Numbered from the stretch's first letter, positions 7,910 to 16,818 are shown. The stretch: DNA of 36,984 nucleotides from Burkholderiaceae bacterium (GCA_025458585.1 JALOSD010000018.1:1-36984), one strand, 5' to 3'. Made by a program: numbers and translations. The notes: generated from the sequence alone by a model not told the origin.

Positions 7910-8188
7910 ATGGCCGATCCGACTGCCGCCGACGTGCGCGCCTATATTGCCGCCGGTCTCGACTGCGAGCACCTCGAAGTCGAGGGCGATGGGCGGCACT
8001 TCTTCGCGACGATCGTCTGCGGTGCGTTCGAGGGCCGCTCGCGCGTGGCGCGCCACCAGCAGGTCTACGCGGTGCTCGGCGATAGAATGCGTGAACAGAT
8101 TCACGCGCTGTCGATGAAGACGCTGACGCCCGCCGAGTGGGCGGCCCAACGGCCCGGCGCTGCGGCGCGGCCCACCCACCACCACTGA
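7910..8188 (+). CDS. ibaG: BolA family protein, IbaG-like
   Basis: A 92-residue BolA-type protein. The sequence LDCEHLEVEGDGRHFFATIV matches the start of the BolA fold, and SRVARHQQVYAVLGDRM contains the conserved segment with RHQ-VY; IHALSMKTLTPAEW is the usual end of the fold. BolA/IbaG proteins partner with monothiol glutaredoxins in iron-sulfur handling, and a CGFS glutaredoxin gene (grxD) is present at 35508-35825. The ATG at 7910 is chosen over longer in-frame starts because the family begins here. The gene precedes murA as in E. coli and most betaproteobacteria. Confidence 0.9.
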   Translation: MADPTAADVRAYIAAGLDCEHLEVEGDGRHFFATIVCGAFEGRSRVARHQQVYAVLGDRMREQIHALSMKTLTPAEWAAQRPGAAARPTHHH

Positions 8189-8270
8189 GCACCGCCGCGC
8201 TGCCGCGTGCGGTGTCGGTGTCGTCTCGTCGGCGACCCGTCCCGCGTCCCGGTGACGCCGACCGAAACCG

Positions 8271-9545
8271 ATGGACAAACTCCTGATCCGTGGCGGCCGC
8301 GCCCTCGAGGGCAGCGTGCGCATCTCGGGCGCGAAGAACGCGGCGCTGCCCGACCTGTGCGCCGCGCTGCTGACGACCGAGCCGGTGACGCTCACCAACG
8401 TGCCGCGGCTGCAGGACGTCGCGACGACGCTCAGGCTGCTCGAGAACATGGGTGCGCGCACCGAGCGCAGTGCCGCCCAGCCCGAGGTCGTCACGATCGA
8501 TGCGAGCACGGTCACCTCGCCCGAGGCGCCGTACGACCTCGTGAAGACGATGCGAGCGTCGGTGCTCGTGCTCGGGCCGCTGCTCGCGCGCTTCGGCGAG
8601 GCGACGGTGTCGCTGCCGGGCGGCTGCGCAATCGGCTCGCGGCCGATCGACCAGCACATCCGCGGCTTCCAGGCGATGGGGGCGCAGATCACCGTCGAGC
8701 ACGGCTACGTGATCGCGAAGGCGCCGCCCAGCGGCCTGCGCGGCGCGCGCATCACGACCGACATGATCACCGTCACCGGCACCGAGAACTTCCTGATGGG
8801 TGCTGCGCTCGCGCGCGGCGAGACGGTGCTCGAGAACGCGGCGCAGGAGCCCGAGGTGGTCGACCTCGCCGAACTGCTGATCGCGATGGGCGCGAAGATC
8901 GAGGGCCACGGCACGAGCCGCATCCGCATCGAAGGCGTCGAGCGGCTGCACGCGCCGCGCGTGCCGCACCGCATCATCCCCGACCGCATCGAGACCGGCA
9001 CCTTCCTGTGCGCCGTGGGCGCTGCCGGCGGGCGCGTGCGGCTCGAGGGCACGCGCGCCGACCACCTCGACGCCGTGATCGACAAGCTGCGCGAGGCGGG
9101 CGTGACGGTCGAGACCGGCGATGGTGTCATCGACGTCGCCGCGTCGGGGCGGCCGAAGCCGGTGAGCTTCCGCACCAGCGAGTACCCGGCGTTCCCGACC
9201 GACATGCAGGCGCAGTTCATGGTGCTCGACTGCATCGCCGATGGCGCGTCGCGCGTCTCGGAGACGATCTTCGAGAACCGCTTCATGCACGTCAACGAGC
9301 TCGCGCGCCTCGGCGCGCGGATCGAGGTCGACGGCCACACCGCGGTGATCCAGGGCGTGCCGCGGCTGTCGGGCGCCGCCGTGATGGCCACCGACCTGCG
9401 CGCGTCGGCAAGCCTCGTGATCGCCGGGCTGGTCGCCGACGGCGAGACGCTCGTCGACCGCATCTACCACCTCGATCGCGGCTACGACCGCATGGAGGAG
9501 AAGCTGCGCGCCGTCGGTGCCGACATCGAAAGGGTCCGCGCGTGA
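8271..9545 (+). CDS. murA: UDP-N-acetylglucosamine 1-carboxyvinyltransferase MurA
   Basis: A 424-residue enzyme (E. coli 419). It transfers enolpyruvate from PEP to UDP-GlcNAc, the first committed step of peptidoglycan precursor synthesis in the cytosol. The N-terminus MDKLLIRGGRALEG is typical, with the KN pair at residues 22-23. The catalytic loop PGGCAIGSRPID has the active-site Cys at about residue 119, so the enzyme should be of the fosfomycin-sensitive type. The C-terminus has YHLDRGYDRMEEKLRAVGA. It overlaps hisG by 4 nt (GTGA), coupling wall synthesis and histidine genes in one transcript, a known arrangement in betaproteobacteria. Confidence 0.97.
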   Translation: MDKLLIRGGRALEGSVRISGAKNAALPDLCAALLTTEPVTLTNVPRLQDVATTLRLLENMGARTERSAAQPEVVTIDASTVTSPEAPYDLVKTMRASVLVLGPLLARFGEATVSLPGGCAIGSRPIDQHIRGFQAMGAQITVEHGYVIAKAPPSGLRGARITTDMITVTGTENFLMGAALARGETVLENAAQEPEVVDLAELLIAMGAKIEGHGTSRIRIEGVERLHAPRVPHRIIPDRIETGTFLCAVGAAGGRVRLEGTRADHLDAVIDKLREAGVTVETGDGVIDVAASGRPKPVSFRTSEYPAFPTDMQAQFMVLDCIADGASRVSETIFENRFMHVNELARLGARIEVDGHTAVIQGVPRLSGAAVMATDLRASASLVIAGLVADGETLVDRIYHLDRGYDRMEEKLRAVGADIERVRA

Positions 9546-10186
9546 TCACGCTGGCGCTCAGCAAGGGCCGCATCTTCGACGAGACGCTGCCGCTGCTCGA
9601 ACGCGCCGGCGTGCGCGTGCTCGAGGACCCGGAACGCTCGCGCAAGCTGATCCTGCCCACCAGCCGCGACGACCTGCGCGTCGTGCTCGTGCGCGCCTCC
9701 GACGTGCCGACCTACGTGCAGTACGGCGGCGCCGACCTCGGCGTGGCGGGCAAGGACGTGCTGCTCGAGCACGACGGCACCGGGCTGTACCAGCCGCTCG
9801 ACCTGAAGATCGCGCGCTGCCGCATGAGCGTGGCGGTGCGCGACGACTTCGACTACGCCGGTGCGGTCAGGCAGGGCTCGCGCATCCGCGTGGCGACCAA
9901 GTACACGCAGACGGCGCGCCAGCACTTCGCCGACAAGGGCGTGCACGTCGACCTGATCAAGCTCTACGGCTCGATGGAACTCGCGCCGCTGACGGGGCTG
10001 GCCGACGCGATCGTCGACCTGGTCTCGACCGGCAGCACGCTGAAGGCGAACCACCTCGTCGAGGTCGAGCGCATCATGGACATCTCGTCGCGCCTGATCG
10101 TCAACCAGGCCTCGCTCAAGCTCGAGCGCGAGCCGATGCGCGCGCTGATCGACGCCTTCGCCGCCGCCGTCGCGGAACAGCCATGA
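9542..10186 (+). CDS. hisG: ATP phosphoribosyltransferase catalytic subunit, short form
   Basis: A 214-residue HisG, first enzyme of histidine synthesis (ATP plus PRPP to phosphoribosyl-ATP). It begins at GTG 9542, overlapping the murA stop, with VITLALSKGRIFDETLPLL. The PRPP-binding stretch DAIVDLVSTGSTLKANHL is intact near residues 155-172. The protein ends soon after this domain and lacks the C-terminal regulatory domain of long HisG, so it is expected to need a HisZ partner encoded elsewhere; no hisZ is in this window. It overlaps hisD by 4 nt (ATGA). Confidence 0.95.
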   Translation: MITLALSKGRIFDETLPLLERAGVRVLEDPERSRKLILPTSRDDLRVVLVRASDVPTYVQYGGADLGVAGKDVLLEHDGTGLYQPLDLKIARCRMSVAVRDDFDYAGAVRQGSRIRVATKYTQTARQHFADKGVHVDLIKLYGSMELAPLTGLADAIVDLVSTGSTLKANHLVEVERIMDISSRLIVNQASLKLEREPMRALIDAFAAAVAEQP

Positions 10187-11523
10187 CCGTCGTCGTCCGT
10201 CGCCTGACCACCGCCGCGTTCGAGTTCGAGCAGGACTTCCAGCGCCTGCTGCACTGGTCCGACGAAGCGGACCATGCCATCGAGCAGCGTGTCGCGCAAA
10301 TCCTGGCCGACGTTCGCGCGCGCGGCGACGCCGCGGTGCTGGAGTACACGGCGCGCTTCGACGGGGTGCAGGCGCACTCGGTGGCTGAGCTCGAGATCCC
10401 GCAAGCCGAGCTGCAGGCGGCGCTCGCCTCGCTCGCGCCCGAGCGCCGTGCGGCGCTCGAGGCCGCGGCACGGCGAGTGCGCGATTACCACGAGCGCCAG
10501 CGCGACGCCTGCTGCCTCGGCTGGAGCTACCGCGACGCCGACGGCACACTGCTTGGGCAAAAGGTCACGCCGCTGGACCGCGTGGGCATCTACGTGCCCG
10601 GCGGCAAGGCGGCGTACCCGTCCAGCGTACTGATGAACGCGATTCCGGCGCAGGTGGCCGGGGTCGGCGAGATCGTGATGGTCGTGCCCACGCCGGCCCG
10701 AAGGGACGGCTCGTCCAAGGACTCGCGCGGCGAGAGGAACCCCCTCGTGCTCGCCGCCGCCGCGGTCGCCGGCGTGCACCGCGCGTTCACGATCGGCGGC
10801 GCGCAGGCGGTGGCCGCGCTCGCCTACGGCACGGCCACCGTGCCGCGTGTCGACAAGGTCACCGGCCCCGGCAACGCCTACGTCGCGAGCGCGAAGAAGC
10901 ACGTCTTCGGCCAGGTCGGCATCGACATGATCGCCGGCCCGAGCGAGATCCTCGTACTCGCCGACGGCACGACGCCGCCCGACTGGGTCGCGATGGACCT
11001 GTTCAGCCAGGCCGAGCACGACGAGCTCGCGCAGAGCATCCTGCTCAGCCCCGACGGGGCCTACATCGATCGCGTGCAGGAAGCGATCGAGCGGCTGCTG
11101 CCGACGATGCCGCGCGCCGACATCATCCGCGCGTCGCTCGAAGGCCGCGGCGCGCTGATCCACACGCGCTCGATGGACGAAGCGTGCGCCATCAGCAACC
11201 GCATCGCCCCCGAGCACCTCGAGGTGTCGAGCGCCGACCCGCACCGCTGGGAGCCGCTGCTCAAGCACGCCGGCGCGATCTTTCTCGGCGCGTTCACGAG
11301 CGAGAGCCTGGGCGACTACTGCGCCGGCCCGAACCACGTGCTGCCCACCAGCGGAACCGCGCGCTTCTCGTCGCCGCTGGGCGTGTATGACTTCGTCAAG
11401 CGCTCGAGCCTGATCGAGGTGAGCGACGCCGGTGCGAAGGCGCTCGGACCGATCGCCGGAGAACTCGCCGACGGTGAGGGTTTGGCGGCGCACGCCGAAG
11501 CTGCGCGGATGCGGCTGCGTTGA
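10183..11523 (+). CDS. hisD: Histidinol dehydrogenase
   Basis: A 446-residue HisD, which oxidises histidinol to histidine in two NAD-dependent steps. Family signatures are visible: VDKVTGPGNAYVASAKK, DMIAGPSEILVLAD, the zinc-ligand regions FSQAEHDE and EHLEV, and AGPNHVLPTSGTARF. Compared with the usual form, the VMVVPTP...RNPLVLAAAA region carries about a dozen extra residues (ARRDGSSKDSRG, about residues 173-184), probably a surface loop. It overlaps hisG by 4 nt. The stop is immediately followed by the palindromic repeats of the toxin-antitoxin insert. Confidence 0.95.
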   Translation: MTVVVRRLTTAAFEFEQDFQRLLHWSDEADHAIEQRVAQILADVRARGDAAVLEYTARFDGVQAHSVAELEIPQAELQAALASLAPERRAALEAAARRVRDYHERQRDACCLGWSYRDADGTLLGQKVTPLDRVGIYVPGGKAAYPSSVLMNAIPAQVAGVGEIVMVVPTPARRDGSSKDSRGERNPLVLAAAAVAGVHRAFTIGGAQAVAALAYGTATVPRVDKVTGPGNAYVASAKKHVFGQVGIDMIAGPSEILVLADGTTPPDWVAMDLFSQAEHDELAQSILLSPDGAYIDRVQEAIERLLPTMPRADIIRASLEGRGALIHTRSMDEACAISNRIAPEHLEVSSADPHRWEPLLKHAGAIFLGAFTSESLGDYCAGPNHVLPTSGTARFSSPLGVYDFVKRSSLIEVSDAGAKALGPIAGELADGEGLAAHAEAARMRLR

Positions 11524-11569
11524 CACGAAGTTCGTGGAGCACGAGAATCGTGGCGCACGAAGTTCGTGG
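11524..11569 (+). promoter_or_regulatory. Three 16-bp-spaced palindromes, probable operator of the toxin-antitoxin pair
   Basis: CACGAAGTTCGTGG at 11524-11537, CACGAGAATCGTGG at 11540-11553 and CACGAAGTTCGTGG at 11556-11569, each separated by 2 bp. The outer two contain a perfect palindrome CACGAA-G-TTCGTG; the middle one keeps CACGA/TCGTG arms. The array starts right after the hisD stop and ends 9 bp before the antitoxin ATG. Ribbon-helix-helix antitoxins commonly bind such spaced half-site arrays to repress their own operon; binding here is inferred. Confidence 0.65.
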
Positions 11570-11578
11570 GATGGCCCG

Positions 11579-11824
11579 ATGAAGAACGTCACCGTCACGA
11601 TGGAAGACAGCGTCGCCGAGTGGGCGCGGCTCGAGGCGGCACGCCGCAACACCAGCGTGTCGCGGCTGGTCGGCGAAATCCTGGCCGAGAAGATGCGGCA
11701 CGACGATGCCTACGAGCGCGCGATGCGCGAGTGGCTGGAGCGTGACCTGAGCTTCACGTCGGACGCACGCCCGTATCCCAAGCGCGACGAGATCTATGCC
11801 GAGCGGCTCGACCGTTTTCGTTGA
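11579..11824 (+). CDS. Ribbon-helix-helix antitoxin (VapB-like)
   Basis: An 81-residue protein. The first 40 residues fit a ribbon-helix-helix DNA-binding fold: a short strand KNVTVTM, helix SVAEWARLEAARRN, the turn TSVS, then helix RLVGEILAEKM. The rest is charged and probably wraps the toxin. ATG 11579 is chosen because the fold starts there; a longer frame reaches back into hisD. It overlaps the PIN-domain gene by 29 nt, the usual layout of a VapBC pair. The palindromes just upstream are its likely target. RHH antitoxins pair with several toxin types; the PIN partner supports VapB. Confidence 0.85.
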   Translation: MKNVTVTMEDSVAEWARLEAARRNTSVSRLVGEILAEKMRHDDAYERAMREWLERDLSFTSDARPYPKRDEIYAERLDRFR

Positions 11825-12254
11825 CACCAACGTGCTGGTCTACGCCGAGGACCGCGCGCATGCCGACAAGCACCGCGCAGCCCGGCGGTGGCTGCGCGAG
11901 CTGTGGACGCGGCGGCAGGGCAGGCTCAGCACGCAGGTGCTCAACGAGTTCTACGTCACGGTGACGCGCAAGCTTGCGCCGGCGATGCCGCCGGGTGACG
12001 CCCGTGCCGAAGTGCGTCGCTTCCAGCGCTGGCAGCCCTGGCTCGTCGATCACGCCACCGTCGAGTCGGCGTGGGCCGTCGAGTCGCGCTTCGGCCTGCA
12101 CTTCTGGGATGCGCTGATGGTGGCATCGGCGCAGCAGCAGGGCTGCCGCTGGCTGCTGACCGAGGACCTGCAGCACGACCAGGTGTTTGATACGGTGCGT
12201 GTCGTCAACCCCTTCGCCGTCGGCCCCGAACTGCTCGACGCGCCCGCGCCATGA
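11796..12254 (+). CDS. PIN-domain ribonuclease toxin (VapC-like)
   Basis: A 152-residue single PIN domain. It opens with the strand VFVDTNVLVYAED, and the acidic metal-binding residues are all present: D10, E51 (in LNEF), D105 (FWDALMVASA) and D124 (LLTEDLQ). VapC toxins cleave RNA, often tRNA or rRNA, when freed from the antitoxin; the target here is unknown. The start at 11796 lies inside the antitoxin gene, and the stop overlaps the hisC ATG (ATGA), so hisC translation is coupled to the toxin gene. All catalytic residues are intact, so it is not obviously a decayed relic. Confidence 0.87.
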   Translation: MPSGSTVFVDTNVLVYAEDRAHADKHRAARRWLRELWTRRQGRLSTQVLNEFYVTVTRKLAPAMPPGDARAEVRRFQRWQPWLVDHATVESAWAVESRFGLHFWDALMVASAQQQGCRWLLTEDLQHDQVFDTVRVVNPFAVGPELLDAPAP

Positions 12255-13339
12255 CGCCCACGCTCGCCGAACGCATCGCGCGCACGATCCGCCAGGACGT
12301 GCAGTCGATGCATGCGTACGCCGTCCAGCCGAGCGCCGGGCTGGTCAAGCTCGACGCGATGGAGAACCCGTTCCGGCTGCCGGGCGAGCTGCAGCGCGAA
12401 CTCGGCGAGCGGCTCGCGCGCGTGGCGATCAACCGCTACCCGACGCAGTGCGTGGCCGACGTGATCGACGCCTTGTCGCGTTTCGTCGACCTGCCTGCAG
12501 GCTGCAAGCTGATGCTGGGCAACGGCTCGGACGAGCTGATCTCGCTGCTCGCGCTGGCCTGCGACGTGCCCGGCGCGACGATCCTCGCGCCGGTGCCCGG
12601 CTTCGTGATGTACGAGATGTCGGCGAGGCTGCAGGGGCTGCAGTTCGTCGGCGTGCCGCTGACGCCCGAGTTCGAGCTCGACGAGGCCGCGATGCTCGCC
12701 GCGATCGAGCGCCACCGCCCGGCGATCACCTACCTCGCGTACCCGAACAACCCGACCGCGAACCTGTGGGACGACGCCGTCATCGCCCGCATCGTCGACG
12801 CCGTGGGAGCGCAGCACGGGCTGGTGGTGTTCGACGAGGCCTATCAGCCGTTCGCGTCGCGCACCTGGATGCAGCGCATGGCGGCCCACGAGCACGTGCT
12901 CGTGATGCGCACGCTGTCCAAGTTCGGGCTCGCCGGTGTGCGCCTCGGCTACATGGCCGGTGCCCCGGCGCTCGTCGAGCAGATCGACAAGGTGCGCCCG
13001 CCGTACAACGTCAGCGTGCTCAACGCCGAGGCGACGCTGTTCGCGCTCGACCACGCCGACGAGTACGCGCGCCAGGCGGCGCTGCTGCGCGCCGAGCGCG
13101 AGCGGCTGCAGCGCGCGCTGTGCGACCTGCCGGGCGTGCACCCGTACCCGAGCGAGGCGAACATGATCCTCGCGCGCGTGGCCGACGCGGCGCGCACGTT
13201 CGCCGGCATGAAGCAGCGCGGCGTGCTGGTGAAGAACGTGTCGGCGCTGCACCCGCTGCTGGCGAACTGCCTGCGCCTGACGGTGGGCACGCCCGACGAG
13301 AACACGCTGATGCTCGACGCCCTGAAGGCCAGCCTATGA
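12251..13339 (+). CDS. hisC: Histidinol-phosphate aminotransferase
   Basis: A 362-residue fold-type I PLP aminotransferase that converts imidazole-acetol phosphate and glutamate to histidinol phosphate. Recognisable are LMLGNGSDELISLLA, YPNNPTANLW, VVFDEAYQPF, and TLSKFGLAGVRLGY with the PLP lysine at residue 224. The ATG overlaps the toxin stop by 4 nt, and the gene's own stop overlaps hisB by 4 nt. The position in the his series supports HisC over other aminotransferases. Confidence 0.95.
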   Translation: MTPTLAERIARTIRQDVQSMHAYAVQPSAGLVKLDAMENPFRLPGELQRELGERLARVAINRYPTQCVADVIDALSRFVDLPAGCKLMLGNGSDELISLLALACDVPGATILAPVPGFVMYEMSARLQGLQFVGVPLTPEFELDEAAMLAAIERHRPAITYLAYPNNPTANLWDDAVIARIVDAVGAQHGLVVFDEAYQPFASRTWMQRMAAHEHVLVMRTLSKFGLAGVRLGYMAGAPALVEQIDKVRPPYNVSVLNAEATLFALDHADEYARQAALLRAERERLQRALCDLPGVHPYPSEANMILARVADAARTFAGMKQRGVLVKNVSALHPLLANCLRLTVGTPDENTLMLDALKASL

Positions 13340-13932
13340 CGATGAACCGCATCGCCGAAGTCCGGCGCGACACCAAGGAGACGCAGATCCGCGTGCGCGT
13401 CGACCTCGACGGCACCGGCGCGTCGAAGCTCGCCACCGGCATCGGCTTCTTCGACCACATGCTCGACCAGGTCGCGCGCCACGGCCTGATCGACCTCGAG
13501 GTCGAGGCGCAGGGCGACCTGCACATCGACGGTCATCACACCGTCGAGGACGTGGGCATCACGCTCGGCATGGCGGTGGCGAAGGCCGTGGGCGACAAGA
13601 AGGGCCTGGTGCGCTACGGCCACGCCTACGTGCCGCTCGACGAGGCGCTGTCGCGCGTCGTGATCGACTTCTCCGGCCGCCCTGGGCTGCACCTGCACGT
13701 GCCGTTCACGAGCGGGATGGTCGGCGGCTTCGACACGCAGCTCACCTACGAGTTCTTCCAGGGCTTCGCGAACCATGCGCTCGTCACGCTGCACGTCGAC
13801 AACCTGAAGGGCGTCAACGCGCACCACCAGTGCGAGACCGTGTTCAAGGCCTTCGGCCGCGCGCTGCGCATGGCCGCGGCGATCGACCCGCGCGCCGCCG
13901 GCGTCGTGCCGTCGACGAAGGGCACGCTGTAG
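13336..13932 (+). CDS. hisB: Imidazoleglycerol-phosphate dehydratase
   Basis: A 198-residue monofunctional HisB, the manganese enzyme that dehydrates imidazole glycerol phosphate. The metal-binding motifs are present: GIGFFDHMLDQVARHG, DGHHTVEDVGI and, in the second half, NHALVTLHV followed by NAHHQCETVFKAFGRAL. The first ATG (13336) overlaps hisC; a second ATG two codons later is equally possible. There is no fused phosphatase domain, unlike E. coli HisB, so a separate histidinol phosphatase must exist outside this window. Confidence 0.96.
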   Translation: MTMNRIAEVRRDTKETQIRVRVDLDGTGASKLATGIGFFDHMLDQVARHGLIDLEVEAQGDLHIDGHHTVEDVGITLGMAVAKAVGDKKGLVRYGHAYVPLDEALSRVVIDFSGRPGLHLHVPFTSGMVGGFDTQLTYEFFQGFANHALVTLHVDNLKGVNAHHQCETVFKAFGRALRMAAAIDPRAAGVVPSTKGTL

Positions 13933-13935
13933 ACC

Positions 13936-14583
13936 ATGACGAGGACGGTCGCCGTCGTCGACTACGGCATGGGCAACCTGCGCTCGGTGTCGCAGGCGGT
14001 CGCGCACGTCGCGCGCGACGCCGACGTCAAGGTCATCGTCACGTCGAACCCCGAGGAGGTCTACGCCGCCGAGCGTGTCGTGCTGCCGGGGCAGGGGGCG
14101 ATGCGCGACTGCATGCGAGAGCTGAACGACTCCGGCCTGAAGGACGCCGTGCTGCACGCCGCCGTGCACAAGCCGCTGATGGGCGTGTGCGTGGGCATGC
14201 AGATGCTGCTCGACCACAGCGAGGAGCAGGACACGCCCGGCCTCGGGCTGATCGGCGGGCGCGTCAGGCGCTTCCGCCTCGAAGGGCAGCGTCAACCCGA
14301 CGGCAGCCGCTACAAGGTGCCGCAGATGGGCTGGAACCGGGTGTTCCAGGCGCGGCCACACCCGCTGTGGACCGGGGTGCCCGATGGCGCTTGGTTCTAC
14401 TTCGTGCACAGCTACTTCGCGCAGCCGTCGGAGCCGCACCACACCGCGGGCGAGACCGAGTACGGCGTGCGCTTTACCTGTGCGGTGGCGCGGGATAACA
14501 TTTTTGCGACCCAGTTCCACCCCGAGAAGAGTGCCGCCCACGGCCTGGCGCTGTACCGCAACTTCCTGCACTGGAAGCCCTGA
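13936..14583 (+). CDS. hisH: Imidazole glycerol phosphate synthase, glutaminase subunit
   Basis: A 215-residue class I glutamine amidotransferase that supplies ammonia to HisF. The N-terminus VAVVDYGMGNLRSV is typical. The catalytic Cys is in GVCVGMQMLL (about residue 85), and the His and Glu are in the C-terminal TQFHPEKS. The PQMGWN motif at the interface with HisF is also present. It starts 3 bp after hisB. Its partner HisF is intact downstream. Confidence 0.96.
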   Translation: MTRTVAVVDYGMGNLRSVSQAVAHVARDADVKVIVTSNPEEVYAAERVVLPGQGAMRDCMRELNDSGLKDAVLHAAVHKPLMGVCVGMQMLLDHSEEQDTPGLGLIGGRVRRFRLEGQRQPDGSRYKVPQMGWNRVFQARPHPLWTGVPDGAWFYFVHSYFAQPSEPHHTAGETEYGVRFTCAVARDNIFATQFHPEKSAAHGLALYRNFLHWKP

Positions 14584-14651
14584 CCACCCTCCTGCGGTCT
14601 GCCGCGCGCTTCTCGCGCCCCGTTTCGTCCACCCTCGCTCCCGATCGAGCC

Positions 14652-15321
14652 ATGTTGCTGATCCCGGCCATCGACCTCAAAGACGGCAAGTGCGTGCGCC
14701 TGCAGCAAGGCGACATGAACGCCTCGACGACGTTCGGCGACGACCCGGCCGCGATGGCGCGCCGCTGGCTCGACGCCGGCGCGCGCCGTCTGCACTTGGT
14801 CGATCTCAACGGCGCGTTCGCCGGCAAGCCGGTCAACGAAAGCGCGATCAAGGCGATCCTGAAGGAAGTCGGCGACGAGATCCCGGTGCAGCTCGGCGGC
14901 GGCATCCGCGACCTCGACACGATCGAGCGCTACCTCGACGACGGCCTGAGCTACGTGATCATCGGCACCGCGGCGGTGAAGAACCCGGGCTTCCTGCGCG
15001 ACGCAGCTCACCGGCCACGAGGTGGTCGACCTGGCGAAGAAGTTCGAGGACTACGGCGTCGAGGCCGTGATCTACACCGACATCGGCCGTGACGGCATGC
15101 TCACCGGCATCAACATCGACGCCACCGTCAAGCTCGCGCGGGCGCTGACGATCCCCGTCATCGCGTCGGGCGGGCTGAGCGACATGGCCGACGTCGAGCG
15201 CCTGTGCGCCGTCGAGGACGAGGGCATCGACGGCGTCATCTGCGGGCGCAGCATCTACACGGGGGCGCTCGACTTCGCGGCGGCTCAGGCACGCGCCGAC
15301 GAGCTGAACGGCGCGCCATGA
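14652..15321 (+). pseudogene. hisA: hisA (ProFAR isomerase), broken by internal deletion with frameshift
   Basis: HisA isomerises ProFAR to PRFAR between HisI/HisE and HisH/HisF. The first 118 residues (MLLIPAIDLKDGKCVRLQQG to NPGFLRDA, 14652-15005) are normal. The remainder, from LTGHEVVDLAKKFEDYG on (from 15007 to the stop at 15319-15321), is normal but in the +1 frame. About 25 codons that usually link NPGFL-DA to the LTGHEVV segment are absent; in the family this block carries the GGHIIVGLDAKDG strand with the second catalytic Asp. The first frame ends in unrelated Arg-rich sequence. As read, no active HisA can be made. It may be a true lesion or an assembly error; the intact neighbours make an error plausible. 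Confidence 0.88.
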
Positions 15322-15324
15322 CAC

Positions 15325-15407
15325 CCCCCCGAAGCGCCTTCGGCGCCTCCCCCCCAGGGAGGCTTCGCCGGCGGACCGGCGAAGCCGGATCCGCGGCGGC
15401 CGCTTGG
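15325..15407 (-). repeat. Dispersed hairpin-rich intergenic repeat, copy 2
   Basis: Fills most of the hisA-hisF gap. Its reverse complement matches 205-286: AGCGG, GGATCCGGCTTCGCCGGTCC, a C-rich run, GCGCCGAAGGCGC and CGGGGGG in the same order. Here it lies inside a same-strand operon, so it does not mark the operon end; it could modulate mRNA stability or partial termination before hisF. Confidence 0.7.
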
Positions 15408-15454
15408 ACCATGCCTCGCGCGAGGGGCGGGCTCGGTATGGCCGGTTGCTGACG

Positions 15455-16230
<776 letters not shown>

Positions 16231-16234
<4 letters not shown>

Positions 16235-16818
16235 AGCCCGCGCCGCCGCGCGAGGTGCGGCTGATCGGCGGGCGCTTCAAGCGCAGCAAGCTGCCGGTGG
16301 CCGACCGACCCGGGCTGCGCCCGACGCCCGACCGCGTGCGCGAGACGCTGTTCAACTGGCTCGGCCAGGACCTCAGCGGCTGGCGTGTGCTCGACGCGTT
16401 CGCAGGCAGCGGCGCGCTTGGCTTCGAGGCCGCGTCGCGCGGTGCCGCCGAGGTCGTGCTGCTCGAGCGCGACGCGGCGCTCGCCGCCAGCCTGCGCGCG
16501 AGCGCGCAACGGCTCGGCGCGGCGCAGGTGAGCGTGGTCACGACCGACGCGCTGGCGTGGATGAAGAAAGCGGCGCCTGCGAGCTTCGACCTCGTCTTCG
16601 TCGACCCGCCGTTCGACGCCGGCCTGTTCGACGCTGCAATCGCGGCCGCGGCGCCGCTGCTGCGCGACGGCGGCTTCGTCTACCTCGAAGCGCCACGCGC
16701 GTTCGATCCGCCGCCGGCGGGCTGGGCGCTGCACCGCCACGGCCGCGCCGGCGCGGTCCATCACCACCTGCTGCGACGCTACACTGACCCGAACCCCGAC
16801 CGCAGGAGCGAGCCGTGA
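16231..16818 (+). CDS. rsmD: 16S rRNA (guanine(966)-N2)-methyltransferase RsmD
   Basis: A 195-residue SAM-dependent methyltransferase that methylates G966 of 16S rRNA. IGGRFKRSKLPV and PGLRPTPDRVRETLFNWL form the conserved N-terminus. The SAM-binding motif is LDAFAGSGALGFEAASRG near residues 52-69, and the catalytic motif DPPF is in DLVFVDPPFDAG near residue 128. The GTG start at 16231 overlaps the hisF stop (GTGA), and its stop overlaps coaD by 4 nt. The rsmD-coaD pairing is common. Confidence 0.93.

Noticed and set aside
7236..9470. A 744-codon - strand frame reaching from lemA across ibaG and into murA
   Set aside because: Only the final 204 codons are lemA; the rest is antisense to intact ibaG and murA, with no domain of its own.
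11524..11569. Plasmid-type iterons or a short CRISPR
   Set aside because: Only three units with 2-bp gaps, directly before an RHH antitoxin; an operator explains them better.
15022..15321. A separate 99-codon gene after hisA
   Set aside because: Its sequence is the C-terminal half of HisA; it is part of the broken hisA, not an independent gene.
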